64,000 bases of DNA from Ectopseudomonas composti (GTDB lineage: Bacteria; Pseudomonadota; Gammaproteobacteria; Pseudomonadales; Pseudomonadaceae), in contig NZ_LSSW01000029.1 in assembly GCF_001567565.1 (NCBI RefSeq), forward strand, positions 186,001 through 250,000. The letters run 5' to 3'. The notes beneath the pieces are model-generated. The model was given only the letters and a program-made list of their open reading frames with translations. It did no database searches and was not told where the DNA came from. Position numbers and translations under genes: made by a program. Positions 52,065 to 61,765 of this stretch are shown here, one piece after another (the stretch's first letter is position 1; each line of letters opens with the position of its first letter).

Positions 52065-54062
52065 TCACACCTTGAAGTTGGCGAGCAGGCCGTGCAGGTT
52101 GCGGGTCATGCCGGTCATCTCGTCGCTGACGTTCACCGTGCTCTGCGCTTCGTGGGCGTTGCTCTCGCTCAGGCTCTTGATCTCCAGTGTGTTCTGTTCC
52201 ACGCCTTGCACCACTGCCGCCTGTTGCTCGGCCGCCGAGGCGATCTGGATATTGTGGTCGATGATCTGATCCATGCTGCCGGTGATCTGCTCGAAGATGC
52301 TGGCCGTCAGGGTGATCTGCTCGACGCTCTGCGCCGCGCTCTGGTGGCTGCCACGAATGGTCTTCACCGCGCTGCCGACCTGCTGACGCAGGCGGGCAAT
52401 GGTCTGGTCGATCTCGCCGGTCAGCTCGTGAGAACGGATCGCCAGGCTGCGTACCTCGTCGGCCACCACGGCGAAACCGCGGCCCTGCTCGCCGGCCCGC
52501 GCCGCCTCGATGGCGGCGTTGAGCGCGAGCAGGTTGGTCTGTTCGGCGACGCTCTTGATCAGGTCGACGGCCTTGGCGATTTCTTTGCTTTCCTTCTCCA
52601 CCGAGGTGATGGCGCCGATGGAGTCGTCCATCTCGCTGAACAACTGGGTGATGCGTGAAACCGCATGGTCGACCTGCACCCGGCCTTCGCGGCATTTCTC
52701 ACCCGCCGTGTTGGCCTTGTCGGCGGTGACGTGAGAGTTCTGGCTGACCTCCTGAACGTTGCTGACCAGCTCGCTCATCGAGGTGGCGATCAGTTCCAGC
52801 TCGCTGGCCTGGCGCTCGACGCTGCGCTGGCTGGTGGAAGCGCTGTCGCTGACGCTCTGCGCCTTGTCCAGGGTGGTTTCGGAAAAATCTGCGACCTGAG
52901 CGATCAGCTCGCTCATGCGTGCCTGCATCTCGTTGAAGTCCTGGGCCAGGTCGCCCAGTTCGTCGCGTGCTGCAGTTTCCACGCGCTGGCGCAGGTCACC
53001 TTCGGCCATGCGCCGTGTGGCGCTGGTCAGGTCGCGAATGGCGCCACGGACCGAAAGGTAGAAACCGATGAACAGGTACACCAGCACGCTTACCACCAGC
53101 AGCAGGGAGCCGGCCCACAGACCCAGCTCGCGCTGGTTGGCGTCGGCGCGTCTTTGCAGCAGTGCGGCGGTTTCCTCCAGCAGCAGGCTGCTGGCCTTGT
53201 CCAGTTCGGCAGCCTGCGGTGCGTAGGACTGGTAACGCTGCAGCCACTGCTCCACCCCCTTCTGGTCGAAGTAGCCGCTCTGCGTGTAAGTGTCGATGAT
53301 CTCGCGCTTGTACTGTTCGGCACCGCTGCGTGCCGCGTCGCGCATCAGCTGCTGCGCCTCGGCATTGCCTTTGGCCTCGGCGCCTTCGGCATAGCGTTGC
53401 AGGGTATTGAGCTGGTTGACGATGGCCGGGCGCGACGAGGATTCGAGGAAGCCGTAGGCGGTCATGTAGCTGGCGTAGGCGCGGGTCTGGTTGAGCGCCT
53501 CGTACAGCGGCAGCATCTGGTTGAGCAGCAGATCCACGTTGCGATAGATACGTGGGTTGCTGTCCTGGCTCAGCTTGGAGGCGGCGGCGATCTCGCGCAT
53601 GTTGGCGCTCAGGACGTGCACGGCGGCCATGTGTTCGATCATCTGCGAACTCAGTCCCTGTACCGACAGCTTCTTGTCCAGGGCTTTGCCAGGGTCGGCT
53701 GCGGCCAGCTTCATGTTGACGAACTGGCTGCCGTCGAGCCAGGCATTGAGGGCACCGATATTGTTCACCAGCGATTCGCTGCGCCGCTCGATTTCCTGTT
53801 TGGCGTCATCCTTGTTACGGGCGTAGCCGATCACATGCATGCCCGCCTGCTCCAGTGCCTGGCGGTACACCGGCAGGTACTGCTCGATGGTCTGCAGGCC
53901 ATGCAATTCATGATGCGATTGCTCCAGTGCATCGTTGACATCGGCCAGTTTGCTGATCGACAGCCAGCAGTAGGGCAGCATGAACACAGCGAAGATCAGT
54001 AGGAACTTGTGGGCATAGCGCGCGCGGTTCATCAACGTCAGAACCGGGGTGAAGAAAAACAT
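52065..54062 (-). CDS. Methyl-accepting chemotaxis protein (transmembrane, large ligand-binding region)
   Basis: A 665-aa chemoreceptor. Membrane segment 1 at about residues 18-34 ([18 protein letters not shown]), a long periplasmic helical region (about 35-320), segment 2 at about 325-345 ([17 protein letters not shown]), a HAMP domain ([35 protein letters not shown]), and the signalling domain with the hairpin tip [40 protein letters not shown]. The ligand is unknown. The start is the ATG at 54062 preceded by GAGG; the frame continues upstream across the G10 tract, where no start is convincing. Confidence 0.93.
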   Translation of the reverse strand: MFFFTPVLTLMNRARYAHKFLLIFAVFMLPYCWLSISKLADVNDALEQSHHELHGLQTIEQYLPVYRQALEQAGMHVIGYARNKDDAKQEIERRSESLVNNIGALNAWLDGSQFVNMKLAAADPGKALDKKLSVQGLSSQMIEHMAAVHVLSANMREIAAASKLSQDSNPRIYRNVDLLLNQMLPLYEALNQTRAYASYMTAYGFLESSSRPAIVNQLNTLQRYAEGAEAKGNAEAQQLMRDAARSGAEQYKREIIDTYTQSGYFDQKGVEQWLQRYQSYAPQAAELDKASSLLLEETAALLQRRADANQRELGLWAGSLLLVVSVLVYLFIGFYLSVRGAIRDLTSATRRMAEGDLRQRVETAARDELGDLAQDFNEMQARMSELIAQVADFSETTLDKAQSVSDSASTSQRSVERQASELELIATSMSELVSNVQEVSQNSHVTADKANTAGEKCREGRVQVDHAVSRITQLFSEMDDSIGAITSVEKESKEIAKAVDLIKSVAEQTNLLALNAAIEAARAGEQGRGFAVVADEVRSLAIRSHELTGEIDQTIARLRQQVGSAVKTIRGSHQSAAQSVEQITLTASIFEQITGSMDQIIDHNIQIASAAEQQAAVVQGVEQNTLEIKSLSESNAHEAQSTVNVSDEMTGMTRNLHGLLANFKV

Positions 54063-54321
54063 TTCAAGCCTCGAAAACCAGGAGTCACGACAGCCAAGCC
54101 TACGGCCAGGGCGTTTGGGGGGGGGGAGGTGCAAACCTCTCTGGCGATCTGCCAGCAAGAAACTTGCCGTCATTTATATGACGACGAGAAGCCGGCAAAA
54201 ACCTCTGCGCTTTGCCCGACTCGAAAGCCTGTCGCGTCGCAGGGCCTGAACCTCGGATTGAGCGCGTGCGCTGAGAATCTTGCTCGGGTTTGGTGCGTCG
54301 TGCGTTGGCGTGGTGCGTGAA
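54063..54321 (-). promoter_or_regulatory. Upstream region of the chemoreceptor with a G10 tract
   Basis: About 260 bp between the chemoreceptor start and the bauR stop. It contains ten consecutive G at 54117-54126 and AGGAGTCA beyond the start. No gene is seen. The tract lies 55-64 bp upstream of the chemoreceptor ATG, where promoter spacing or 5' UTR length could be affected. Confidence 0.5.
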
Positions 54322-55239
54322 TCAGGCCTCGGCCAGGGCTTCGAGAAAACTCTCCAGCACCAGGTGTGCGCGTCGCCCCTTGCGGGTTACAGCGGCCAGG
54401 TTGATGTCGTAGTAGCGGCTGCTCGCTTTGAGTGTGCGCAGGCGTCCCTGTTGTACCCAGGCCTGGGCATAGTGATCCGGGAGGTAGCCAATGTAACGCC
54501 CGGTGAGGATCAGAAAGGCCATGCCTTCACGATCCGAGGCGCTGGCCGTGCAGTTCAGTGCCTGATAGTGGCTTTGCACTTCAGGGGGGACACGAAAGGT
54601 CGGGGCGATGGCCTCCTGGGCGTTGAGCCGCTGGTCTTCGAGCTGCTGGTCATCGACGTAGAACAACGGGTGGCCGACGGCGCAGTAGAGCAGCGAGCGT
54701 TCGTCGTACAGCGCCTGGTATTCCAGACCGGAGAGGGCGCCGACCTGCGGCACCACGCCGATGTGCAGGCGGCCGTCGAGCACGCCCTGTTCCACTTCCG
54801 AGGGCGGCGTCATGCGGATATGGATGCGTACGTCCGGCCCCTGCACCTTGAGGCGGGCCAGGGCATTGGTAATGCGCATGTGCGGGATGGTCACCAGGTT
54901 GTCGGTCAGGCCGATGTTCAGCTCGCCACGCAGGTGCTGGTGCAGGCCGTTGACCTCGGTGCGAAAGCTCTCCAGCGCTGCCAGCAGTTGCAGGGTGCTC
55001 TGGTACACCTCGCGGCCTTCCTCGGTGAGGGCGAAACCGGCGCGGCCGCGCTGGCACAGGCGCAGACCGAGGCGCTGTTCCAGGTCGCTCATCTGCTGGC
55101 TGATGGCCGAGCGGCCGATGCCCAGGGCGCTTTCCGCAGCGGAAAAACCGCCACATTCCACCACGCTGCGAAACAGTTTGAGCAGGCGGATTTCAAAGTC
55201 GCTGACCTGGGCCAGCGGATCGGGACGGCGGCTGCTCAT
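54322..55239 (-). CDS. bauR: LysR-family regulator, probable BauR
   Basis: A 305-aa LysR protein. The HTH is EIRLLKLFRSVVECGGFSAAESALGIGRSAISQQMSDLEQRLGLRLCQRGRAGFALTEEG. The effector domain has LRGELNIGLTDNLVTIPHMRITNALARLK and LLYCAVGHPLFYVDDQQ. It is divergent from bauA, as in P. aeruginosa, where BauR activates the beta-alanine genes with beta-alanine as likely inducer. The symbol rests on position. Confidence 0.82.
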   Translation of the reverse strand: MSSRRPDPLAQVSDFEIRLLKLFRSVVECGGFSAAESALGIGRSAISQQMSDLEQRLGLRLCQRGRAGFALTEEGREVYQSTLQLLAALESFRTEVNGLHQHLRGELNIGLTDNLVTIPHMRITNALARLKVQGPDVRIHIRMTPPSEVEQGVLDGRLHIGVVPQVGALSGLEYQALYDERSLLYCAVGHPLFYVDDQQLEDQRLNAQEAIAPTFRVPPEVQSHYQALNCTASASDREGMAFLILTGRYIGYLPDHYAQAWVQQGRLRTLKASSRYYDINLAAVTRKGRRAHLVLESFLEALAEA

Positions 55240-55331
55240 TTGTTTAGTAGGCCTTGAACTGAAGATAAGAAGAGTATTGTTTTACTGACTCTATGCCCGT
55301 GGCACCTTTGCTGGCAACTGATGCCCTTACT

Positions 55332-55389
55332 TGTAGGAGCGGCTTCAGCCGCGATGGCTGTCGACAGTCGCGGCTAAAGCCCCTCCCAC
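55332..55389. repeat. REP pair, class A, inside the bauR-bauA intergenic region
   Basis: GTAGGAGCGGCTTCAGCCG(CGA) and GTCGCGGCTAAAGCCCCTCC with a 13-bp spacer. It ends 39 bp before the bauA start, in the 190-bp divergent promoter region. Confidence 0.92.
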
Positions 55390-55428
55390 CAAGCCCCCGA
55401 TCACACCGCCACTGCCGAGGCCACCCAG

Positions 55429-56775
55429 ATGAACATGCCGCAGACCGCAACCCCGTCCCTGGCCAGCCAGCTCAAGCTGGATGCGCACTGGATGCCGTTC
55501 TCCGCCAACCGCAACTTCCAGCGCGACCCGCGTCTGATCGTCGGTGCCGAAGGTAGCTGGCTGACCGACGACCAGGGCCGCAAGGTCTACGACAGCCTGT
55601 CGGGCCTGTGGACCTGCGGCGCCGGTCACTCGCGCAAGGAAATTCAGGAAGCCGTGGCCAAGCAGCTCGGCACCCTCGACTATTCGCCGGGCTTCCAGTA
55701 CGGCCACCCGCTGTCGTTCAAGCTGGCCGAGCAGGTCGCCGACCTGATGCCGGGCGAACTCAACCATGTGTTCTTCACCGGCTCCGGCTCCGAGTGCGCC
55801 GACACCGCGGTGAAGATGGCCAAGGCCTACTGGCGTCTGAAAGGCCAGGCCTCCAAGACCCGCTTCATCGGCCGTGCCCGTGGCTACCACGGGGTCAACA
55901 TCGCCGGCACCGCCCTCGGTGGCATCGGCGGCAACCGCAAGATGTACGGCCAACTGATGGACGCCGACCACCTGCCGCACACCCTGCAGCCGGGCATGGC
56001 CTTCACCAGGGGCATGGCCGAAACCGGTGGCGTGGAGCTGGCCAACGAACTGCTTAAACTTATCGAGCTGCACGACGCCTCGAACATTGCGGCGGTGATC
56101 GTCGAGCCGATGTCCGGCTCCGCTGGCGCCATCGTGCCGCCGGTGGGCTACCTGCAACGCCTGCGCGAAATCTGCACGCAGCACAACATCCTGCTGATCT
56201 TCGACGAAGTGATCACCGGCTTCGGCCGCATGGGCAAGTGGAGCGGCGCGGAATTCTTCGGCGTCACCCCGGACCTGATGAACGTCGCCAAGCAGATCAC
56301 CAACGGCGCCATCCCGCTGGGCGCGGTGATCGCCAGCAGCGAGATTTACAACACCTTCATGCAGCAGCCGTCGCCTGAGCACATGATCGAGTTCACCCAT
56401 GGCTACACTTACTCGGCGCACCCGGTGGCCTGCGCCGCCGGCCTTGCCACGCTGGAACTGCTCAAGCGCGAGAACCTGATCCAGCAGTCCGCCGAGCTGG
56501 CACCGAAGTTCGAGGCCGCCCTGCATGGCCTCAAGGGGGCCAAGCACATCGTCGACATCCGCAACTGCGGCCTGGCTGGCGCTCTGCAGATCGCCCCGCG
56601 TGACGGCGACGCGGTGATCCGTCCCTTCGAGGCCGGCATGGCCCTGTGGAAGGCCGGGTTCTACGTGCGCTTCGGTGGCGACACCCTGCAGTTCGGGCCG
56701 ACCTTCAACGCCAAGATGGAAGACCTCGACCGCGTCTTCAACGCCGTCGGCGACGTGCTGAACACGCTGGACTGA
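55429..56775 (+). CDS. bauA: Beta-alanine/omega-amino acid:pyruvate aminotransferase
   Basis: A 448-aa class III aminotransferase: HWMPFSANRNFQRDPRLIVGAEGSWLTDDQGRKVYDSLSGLWTCGAGHSRKEIQEAV at the start, FTGSGSECADTAVKMAKAYW, IVEPMSGSAGAIVPPVGYLQRLREICTQHNILLIFDEVITGFGRMG (Asp of the PLP ring), and NVAKQITNGAIPLGAVIAS (the PLP Lys). The sequence follows P. aeruginosa BauA closely. It converts beta-alanine plus pyruvate to malonate semialdehyde plus alanine. First gene of a two-gene transcript with bauC. Confidence 0.95.
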   Translation: MNMPQTATPSLASQLKLDAHWMPFSANRNFQRDPRLIVGAEGSWLTDDQGRKVYDSLSGLWTCGAGHSRKEIQEAVAKQLGTLDYSPGFQYGHPLSFKLAEQVADLMPGELNHVFFTGSGSECADTAVKMAKAYWRLKGQASKTRFIGRARGYHGVNIAGTALGGIGGNRKMYGQLMDADHLPHTLQPGMAFTRGMAETGGVELANELLKLIELHDASNIAAVIVEPMSGSAGAIVPPVGYLQRLREICTQHNILLIFDEVITGFGRMGKWSGAEFFGVTPDLMNVAKQITNGAIPLGAVIASSEIYNTFMQQPSPEHMIEFTHGYTYSAHPVACAAGLATLELLKRENLIQQSAELAPKFEAALHGLKGAKHIVDIRNCGLAGALQIAPRDGDAVIRPFEAGMALWKAGFYVRFGGDTLQFGPTFNAKMEDLDRVFNAVGDVLNTLD

Positions 56776-56779
56776 TTCC

Positions 56780-56836
56780 TGTGGCAGGGGTTTGAGCCGC
56801 GACATTCATACGGTCACGGCGAAAACCCCTCCCACC
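56780..56836. repeat. REP pair, class A, between bauA and bauC
   Basis: CTGTGGCAGGGGTTTGAGCCG(CGAC) and GTCACGGCGAAAACCCCTCC, degenerate but still pairing. It fills most of the 82-bp gap between the two genes. Confidence 0.85.
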
Positions 56837-56857
56837 CACCTGACTTTGGAGATTCCC

Positions 56858-58354
<1,497 letters not shown>

Positions 58355-58374
58355 ATGAGCTGCAGCACTGAAGC

Positions 58375-58406
58375 AAAAGGCCGGTCGCGAGATCGGCCTT
58401 TTTCTT
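58375..58406 (+). terminator. Rho-independent terminator of bauAC
   Basis: Stem AAAGGCCGGTC / GATCGGCCTTT around GCGA with one wobble pair, followed by T5CTT. About 20 bp after the bauC stop. Confidence 0.85.
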
Positions 58407-58436
58407 GGTCGCAGTGTCGCGGTGCTTGGGCTTCTC

Positions 58437-58458
58437 GTAGGAGCGGCTTCAGCCGCGA
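58437..58458. repeat. Single REP, class A
   Basis: GTAGGAGCGGCTTCAGCCG(CGA) downstream of the terminator; single arm. Confidence 0.88.
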
Positions 58459-58540
58459 ATGAACGTGCAAGCACCAGCGATGCAATACCTGACCAACCTT
58501 ACGGCGCTGGTAGCAATGGTTGATTCGAACGGGCAGAAAA

Positions 58541-58566
58541 AAGGGGAGCCATTGGCTCCCCTTTTT
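58541..58566. terminator. Bidirectional terminator
   Basis: Stem AAGGGGAGCCA / TGGCTCCCCTT with A-run before and T-run after, so it works on both strands. It faces the lipoprotein gene on the minus strand, whose stop is at 58569. Confidence 0.88.
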
Positions 58567-58568
58567 CG

Positions 58569-58964
58569 TCAGCGGGAAAGGCGGTGGTTTTTCCGCAGGT
58601 CGACCAGATCCTGATAGGTGCAGGTTTGTGGCGTCGGGCCAGTCAGGTCGTAGCAGCGCTGGCCGAAGCCCATCGGCCAGTAGGCGATGCCCACCGGCGG
58701 CCAGAAGATCGAGGCAACGCGAAAGCGTGTCTTCAGGCGGCCGCTCTGGATGACATGCGACTGTTTGTCTTCCAGGCGATAAGGCACGCCGCCTGCTGCG
58801 CCCCAGGAGAACGGACGCGTCTTGACCAGGCCTTGGTTGTGCTGCGCCGGGCGTTCATTGACGATGAGGGCGCTATCGTCGGGGAGTTTGACCCAGGTGG
58901 CAGTGGAACAACCGCTGACGATGATGGCGGCTGCCAGCATGGCGGCAGACTTGAGCGAAGACAT
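58569..58964 (-). CDS. Exported lipoprotein of unknown function
   Basis: A 131-aa lipoprotein: signal MSSLKSAAMLAAAIIVSGC (lipobox VSGC, Cys19), then TWVKLPDDSALIVNERPAQHNQG, FSWGAAGGVPYRLEDKQSHVIQSGRLKTRF, IFWPPVGIAYWPMGFGQRCYDLTGPTPQTC. The two late Cys may pair. It may be related to YceK/YidQ-type lipoproteins but I cannot name a family. It faces a bidirectional terminator at its 3' end. Confidence 0.82.
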   Translation of the reverse strand: MSSLKSAAMLAAAIIVSGCSTATWVKLPDDSALIVNERPAQHNQGLVKTRPFSWGAAGGVPYRLEDKQSHVIQSGRLKTRFRVASIFWPPVGIAYWPMGFGQRCYDLTGPTPQTCTYQDLVDLRKNHRLSR

Positions 58965-59092
58965 CCGGAATACATCCTTGTCGTAGTGCTGATAGGGGCG
59001 CGTACTATAAAGGCTTATGGCTATCAGGAAAGTGCCGAATGTCCGTTACCAGTGGATAGCGGCAAGGCATTGAAGAAAAAGCCCGGCTCTGG

Positions 59093-59364
59093 CCGTAATG
59101 CTGTTCGCTTAAGGTTGCACGCGTTTGGCTCCCCTCTCCCATTTATGGGGCGTAAGCGGAAATAGCGAAGCACTGCTTCGCCCGCTGAAGCGCCCTGAGC
59201 TCTGCGAAGGGCTGGGGCGCAGGGCGGGGGCTGGGGGAGAGGGCCGAAAACACCGCAAACCTGCCAGTTTTCCCCTCTCCGAACGCGGCCCGCCCTAACC
59301 CTCTCCCCAAAGGGGCGAGGGGACTAATCGCGTCCGACCATTTCTTATGTGAACAGCATTACGG
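59093..59364. mobile_element. MITE-like element with 21-bp terminal inverted repeats
   Basis: Ends 59093-59113 and 59344-59364 are inverted copies matching at 19 of 21 positions, with the common core GAACAGCATTACGG. Between them are about 230 bp without a coding gene, containing GGGGGCTGGGGGAGAGGGCC-type and CCCTCTCCCCAAAGGGGCGAG-type stretches able to fold back on each other. Size and structure fit a non-autonomous element mobilised by a transposase encoded elsewhere. Much of the otherwise empty 58965-59423 gap is this element. Confidence 0.7.
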
Positions 59365-59423
59365 TCATGCGAGCGGCCTTCCTGGTATCAGGCGGCGCAT
59401 TGTTCCCAGCCACGGGCCGCCGC

Positions 59424-59630
59424 TCACTGCGCCTGATCGATGGCCTGTTGCAGGCGCTGGGTGCTCGCCGCATTGGCCTGGTCGATCTGCTGTTTGAGTT
59501 GCTCCATCTGCTGCTGCGCCTGTTTGGCCTGCTCCGCCTGGAGCGAGGCCGTGGCGGCCGTCTCCCCGGCGCCGCAGCCGCTCAGGGCGAACAACAGGGC
59601 AAAGGTGCAGAAGCGGTGCAGGCGCATCAT
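59424..59630 (-). CDS. Small coiled-coil lipoprotein
   Basis: A 68-aa lipoprotein: signal MMRLHRFCTFALLFALSGC (Cys19 of the lipobox LSGC), then a Gln/Ala-rich helix SLQAEQAKQAQQQMEQLKQQIDQANAASTQRLQQAIDQAQ with heptad-like spacing, resembling Lpp-like coiled coils but shorter. GAGGACTCC precedes the start (59630). A decayed copy is found at 63733-63894. Function not known; perhaps envelope-structural. Confidence 0.75.
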   Translation of the reverse strand: MMRLHRFCTFALLFALSGCGAGETAATASLQAEQAKQAQQQMEQLKQQIDQANAASTQRLQQAIDQAQ

Positions 59631-59806
59631 GGAGTCCTCGAACGAGCGTGTGTGCTGGAAGACAGATTGGCGCATTTTTGCCGGTTTGTATGTGCCGGTT
59701 GCCGCAAACCGAAGGCGCTGATTCGATTACGGCAGGTGGCTTGTGGCATGTCGTCTATCCATGTCCTCTGGTAAAACGGTCGCCAGGTAGAAAAGGGAGA
59801 TGCACG

Positions 59807-60634
59807 ATGACAGCGCCATTGTTGCTGGATCTACACACCTATCTCGGGCGTCTGGGCTATTGCTCGGCGCCCCCGGCGACCCTCGACACTCTGCGCGAAC
59901 TGCAGGCGCGGCACACCGCCGAGTTTCCCTTCGAAACCCTGGCGAGCATGCTGCGGGTACCGGTGGAGGTCGAGCCAGCGGCGATCCAGGACAAGCTCCT
60001 GCGCCAGGGCCGTGGCGGTTACTGCTTCGAGCTCAACCGCCTGTACCTGCTGCTGTTGCAGGCCTTGGGCTTCGACGCGCGCGGTTTGACCGGCCGCGTG
60101 GTGATGGGCGGCCCGGAAGATGCTCTGCCGGCTCGCACCCATATGCTGGTGCTGGTAACCATCGATGGTGTGCGCTACATCACCGATGTCGGCTTCGGCG
60201 GCATGGTGCCGACCGGGCCCTTGCTGCTCGACAGCGAGGCGCAGCAGTTCACGCCGCATGAGCCCTATCGCCTGACACTGGTGGACGGCACCTACACCCT
60301 GCGTGCATTGGTGGCCGGCAGCTGGCGGGCGATGTATCTGTTCGATCTGCAGAAGGTGGCGGATATCGATTACGTGGTGGGTAACTGGTACGTGTGCACC
60401 CACCCAGATTCGCCCTTTCTTGGCCAGATGATCGCTGCGCGCACTGGACCAGGCCTGCGCAAGACGCTGAACAATGGCAGCTTCGCCATCCATCGCCTGG
60501 GACAGGCCAGTGAACGGGTGCAGTTGCAGGGTGTCGACGAGGTCCTGAAGGTGTTGCGCGAGGAGTTCGGCATTCGGGTGCCGGAGCATCCCCAGCTTCG
60601 AGAGATCATCGCGCGTTTGATCGCCGGAGCGTGA
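59807..60634 (+). CDS. nat: Arylamine N-acetyltransferase
   Basis: A 275-aa NAT enzyme. The catalytic triad is Cys73 (GRGGYCFELN), His112 (ARTHMLVLV) and Asp127 (YITDVGFGG), all in the usual place. FPFETLASMLRVPVEVEPAAIQDKLL precedes the Cys. It acetylates arylamines and hydrazines with acetyl-CoA, with ping-pong chemistry. The start (59807) has AAAAGGGAGA upstream. It stands alone. Physiological substrate unknown. Confidence 0.95.
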   Translation: MTAPLLLDLHTYLGRLGYCSAPPATLDTLRELQARHTAEFPFETLASMLRVPVEVEPAAIQDKLLRQGRGGYCFELNRLYLLLLQALGFDARGLTGRVVMGGPEDALPARTHMLVLVTIDGVRYITDVGFGGMVPTGPLLLDSEAQQFTPHEPYRLTLVDGTYTLRALVAGSWRAMYLFDLQKVADIDYVVGNWYVCTHPDSPFLGQMIAARTGPGLRKTLNNGSFAIHRLGQASERVQLQGVDEVLKVLREEFGIRVPEHPQLREIIARLIAGA

Positions 60635-60665
60635 AAGCGGAGGCTGGCCGGTATCGTCGAGCTTT

Positions 60666-60726
60666 TGTAGGAGGGGCTTCAGCGCGACCCAAAGCCCCCA
60701 ATCTGTAGGAGCGGCTTCAGCCGCGA
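60666..60726. repeat. REP pair, class A (tandem, same orientation)
   Basis: GTAGGAGGGGCTTCAGCGCGAC and GTAGGAGCGGCTTCAGCCG(CGA) lie as direct copies 30 bp apart, unlike the usual inverted pairs. Between nat and the NYN-LOTUS gene. Confidence 0.88.
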
Positions 60727-60847
60727 AAATCTCTCAGCCAATCAAGATCGCTGAAAGAACGCGATCAGTCCCCCTTTTCCATACACGAGAGAGGCTTTGC
60801 GCCCGGTGTGCGTTCAGGCCTCGCGAAGGGGGAGTGGTGAGTTCCTA

Positions 60848-61675
60848 TCATTTGCTCGGTTTTCGATTTCGCACGGCGAGAGCCTGACCACCGGTCGTGG
60901 TCGCCCCCAGAACTTGCAGCTCAAAGCGGTCATTTTGCGCCTTGATCAGGTCGCTCAGCTTCTTGAAACCGTACATCCGCGCGTCAAAGTCCGAGCGTAT
61001 CTTGCTGATGTTCGAGCCCAGCAGGCCCAGGTGGCACCAACCGTCCTCATCGGAGTTGTCGTCGATCACTTTGGCGATGAAGTCCACCGGCACTTTCAGT
61101 GGTTTGACCTTGCTCGGTGTTGGTTGCGCGGCGGGTTTGCTTTCCGCCGAGGCGGCAGGTGTCGGTGCTGCGGCAGATGCGTCGCTGATGGCGCTTTCAG
61201 GCTCCGCAGCCGGTGCGTCGTTGCGCAGCAGCTCGGTATAGATGAATTTGTCGCAGGCCGAAACGAACGGTTTGGGTGTTTTCTGTTCACCGAAACCGAT
61301 GACTTCCAGGCCTTCTTCACGTATCCGGGCGGCCAGACGAGTGAAGTCGCTGTCGCTGGAAACCAGGCAGAAACCTTCGAAACGCCGCGTGTAGAGCAGG
61401 TCCATGGCATCGATGATCAGCGAGCTGTCGGTGGCGTTCTTGCCCTTGGTGTAGGCGAACTGCTGGATCGGCTGGATGGAGTGTTCGAGCAGCACTTTCT
61501 TCCAACTGCCGAGGTTGGGCTGCGTCCAGTCGCCATAGATGCGCTTGACGCTGGCGACGCCGTACTTGGCGATCTCTTCGAAAAGGCCTTCGACTATGGC
61601 TGCGGGGGCGTTGTCTGCATCGATCAGGACGGCGAAGTGCTTGTGCTGGCGGGCGCTGCTGGGTTTGCTGGCCAT
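60848..61675 (-). CDS. NYN-domain protein with C-terminal LOTUS/OST-HTH domain
   Basis: A 275-aa protein. The NYN domain (about 10-150) opens HFAVLIDADNAPAAIVEGLFEEIAKYG (Asp18, Asp20, Asn21), continues TDSSLIIDAMDLLYT and ends FCLVSSDSDFTRLAARIREEGLEVIGFG. A Pro/Ala-rich linker (about 155-190) leads to VPVDFIAKVIDDNSDEDGWCHLGLLGSNISKIRSDFDARMYGFKKLSDLI, a LOTUS/OST-HTH fold thought to bind RNA. It resembles RNA-processing nucleases such as MARF1/LabA relatives; RNA target unknown. Confidence 0.9.
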   Translation of the reverse strand: MASKPSSARQHKHFAVLIDADNAPAAIVEGLFEEIAKYGVASVKRIYGDWTQPNLGSWKKVLLEHSIQPIQQFAYTKGKNATDSSLIIDAMDLLYTRRFEGFCLVSSDSDFTRLAARIREEGLEVIGFGEQKTPKPFVSACDKFIYTELLRNDAPAAEPESAISDASAAAPTPAASAESKPAAQPTPSKVKPLKVPVDFIAKVIDDNSDEDGWCHLGLLGSNISKIRSDFDARMYGFKKLSDLIKAQNDRFELQVLGATTTGGQALAVRNRKPSK

Positions 61676-61727
61676 GGTGCGTCCTTGCGAGGGCGATGCA
61701 CCGACCTTACTGCGAAATGAAGGCTCT

Positions 61728-61754
61728 GCGCCATAGCCCGAAAGGCTATGGCGC
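61728..61754. terminator. Strong hairpin between NYN-LOTUS and exporter genes
   Basis: Stem GCGCCATAGCC / GGCTATGGCGC, 11 bp perfect, loop CGAAA. On the plus strand TTTGCTTTG follows, with no long T-run on the minus strand where the ABC gene ends, so its terminator role is uncertain. Confidence 0.5.
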
Positions 61755-61765
61755 TTTGCTTTGAA

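Noticed and set aside
54063-54173. N-terminal extension of the chemoreceptor through the G10 tract
   Set aside because: It would put 37 basic residues before membrane segment 1; ATG 54062 with GAGG gives the normal short cytoplasmic N-terminus. So the tract is not taken as coding phase variation.
61728-61754. Strong hairpin as a clear intrinsic terminator of the ABC gene
   Set aside because: The T-run is on the other strand to that gene, so its role is left open.
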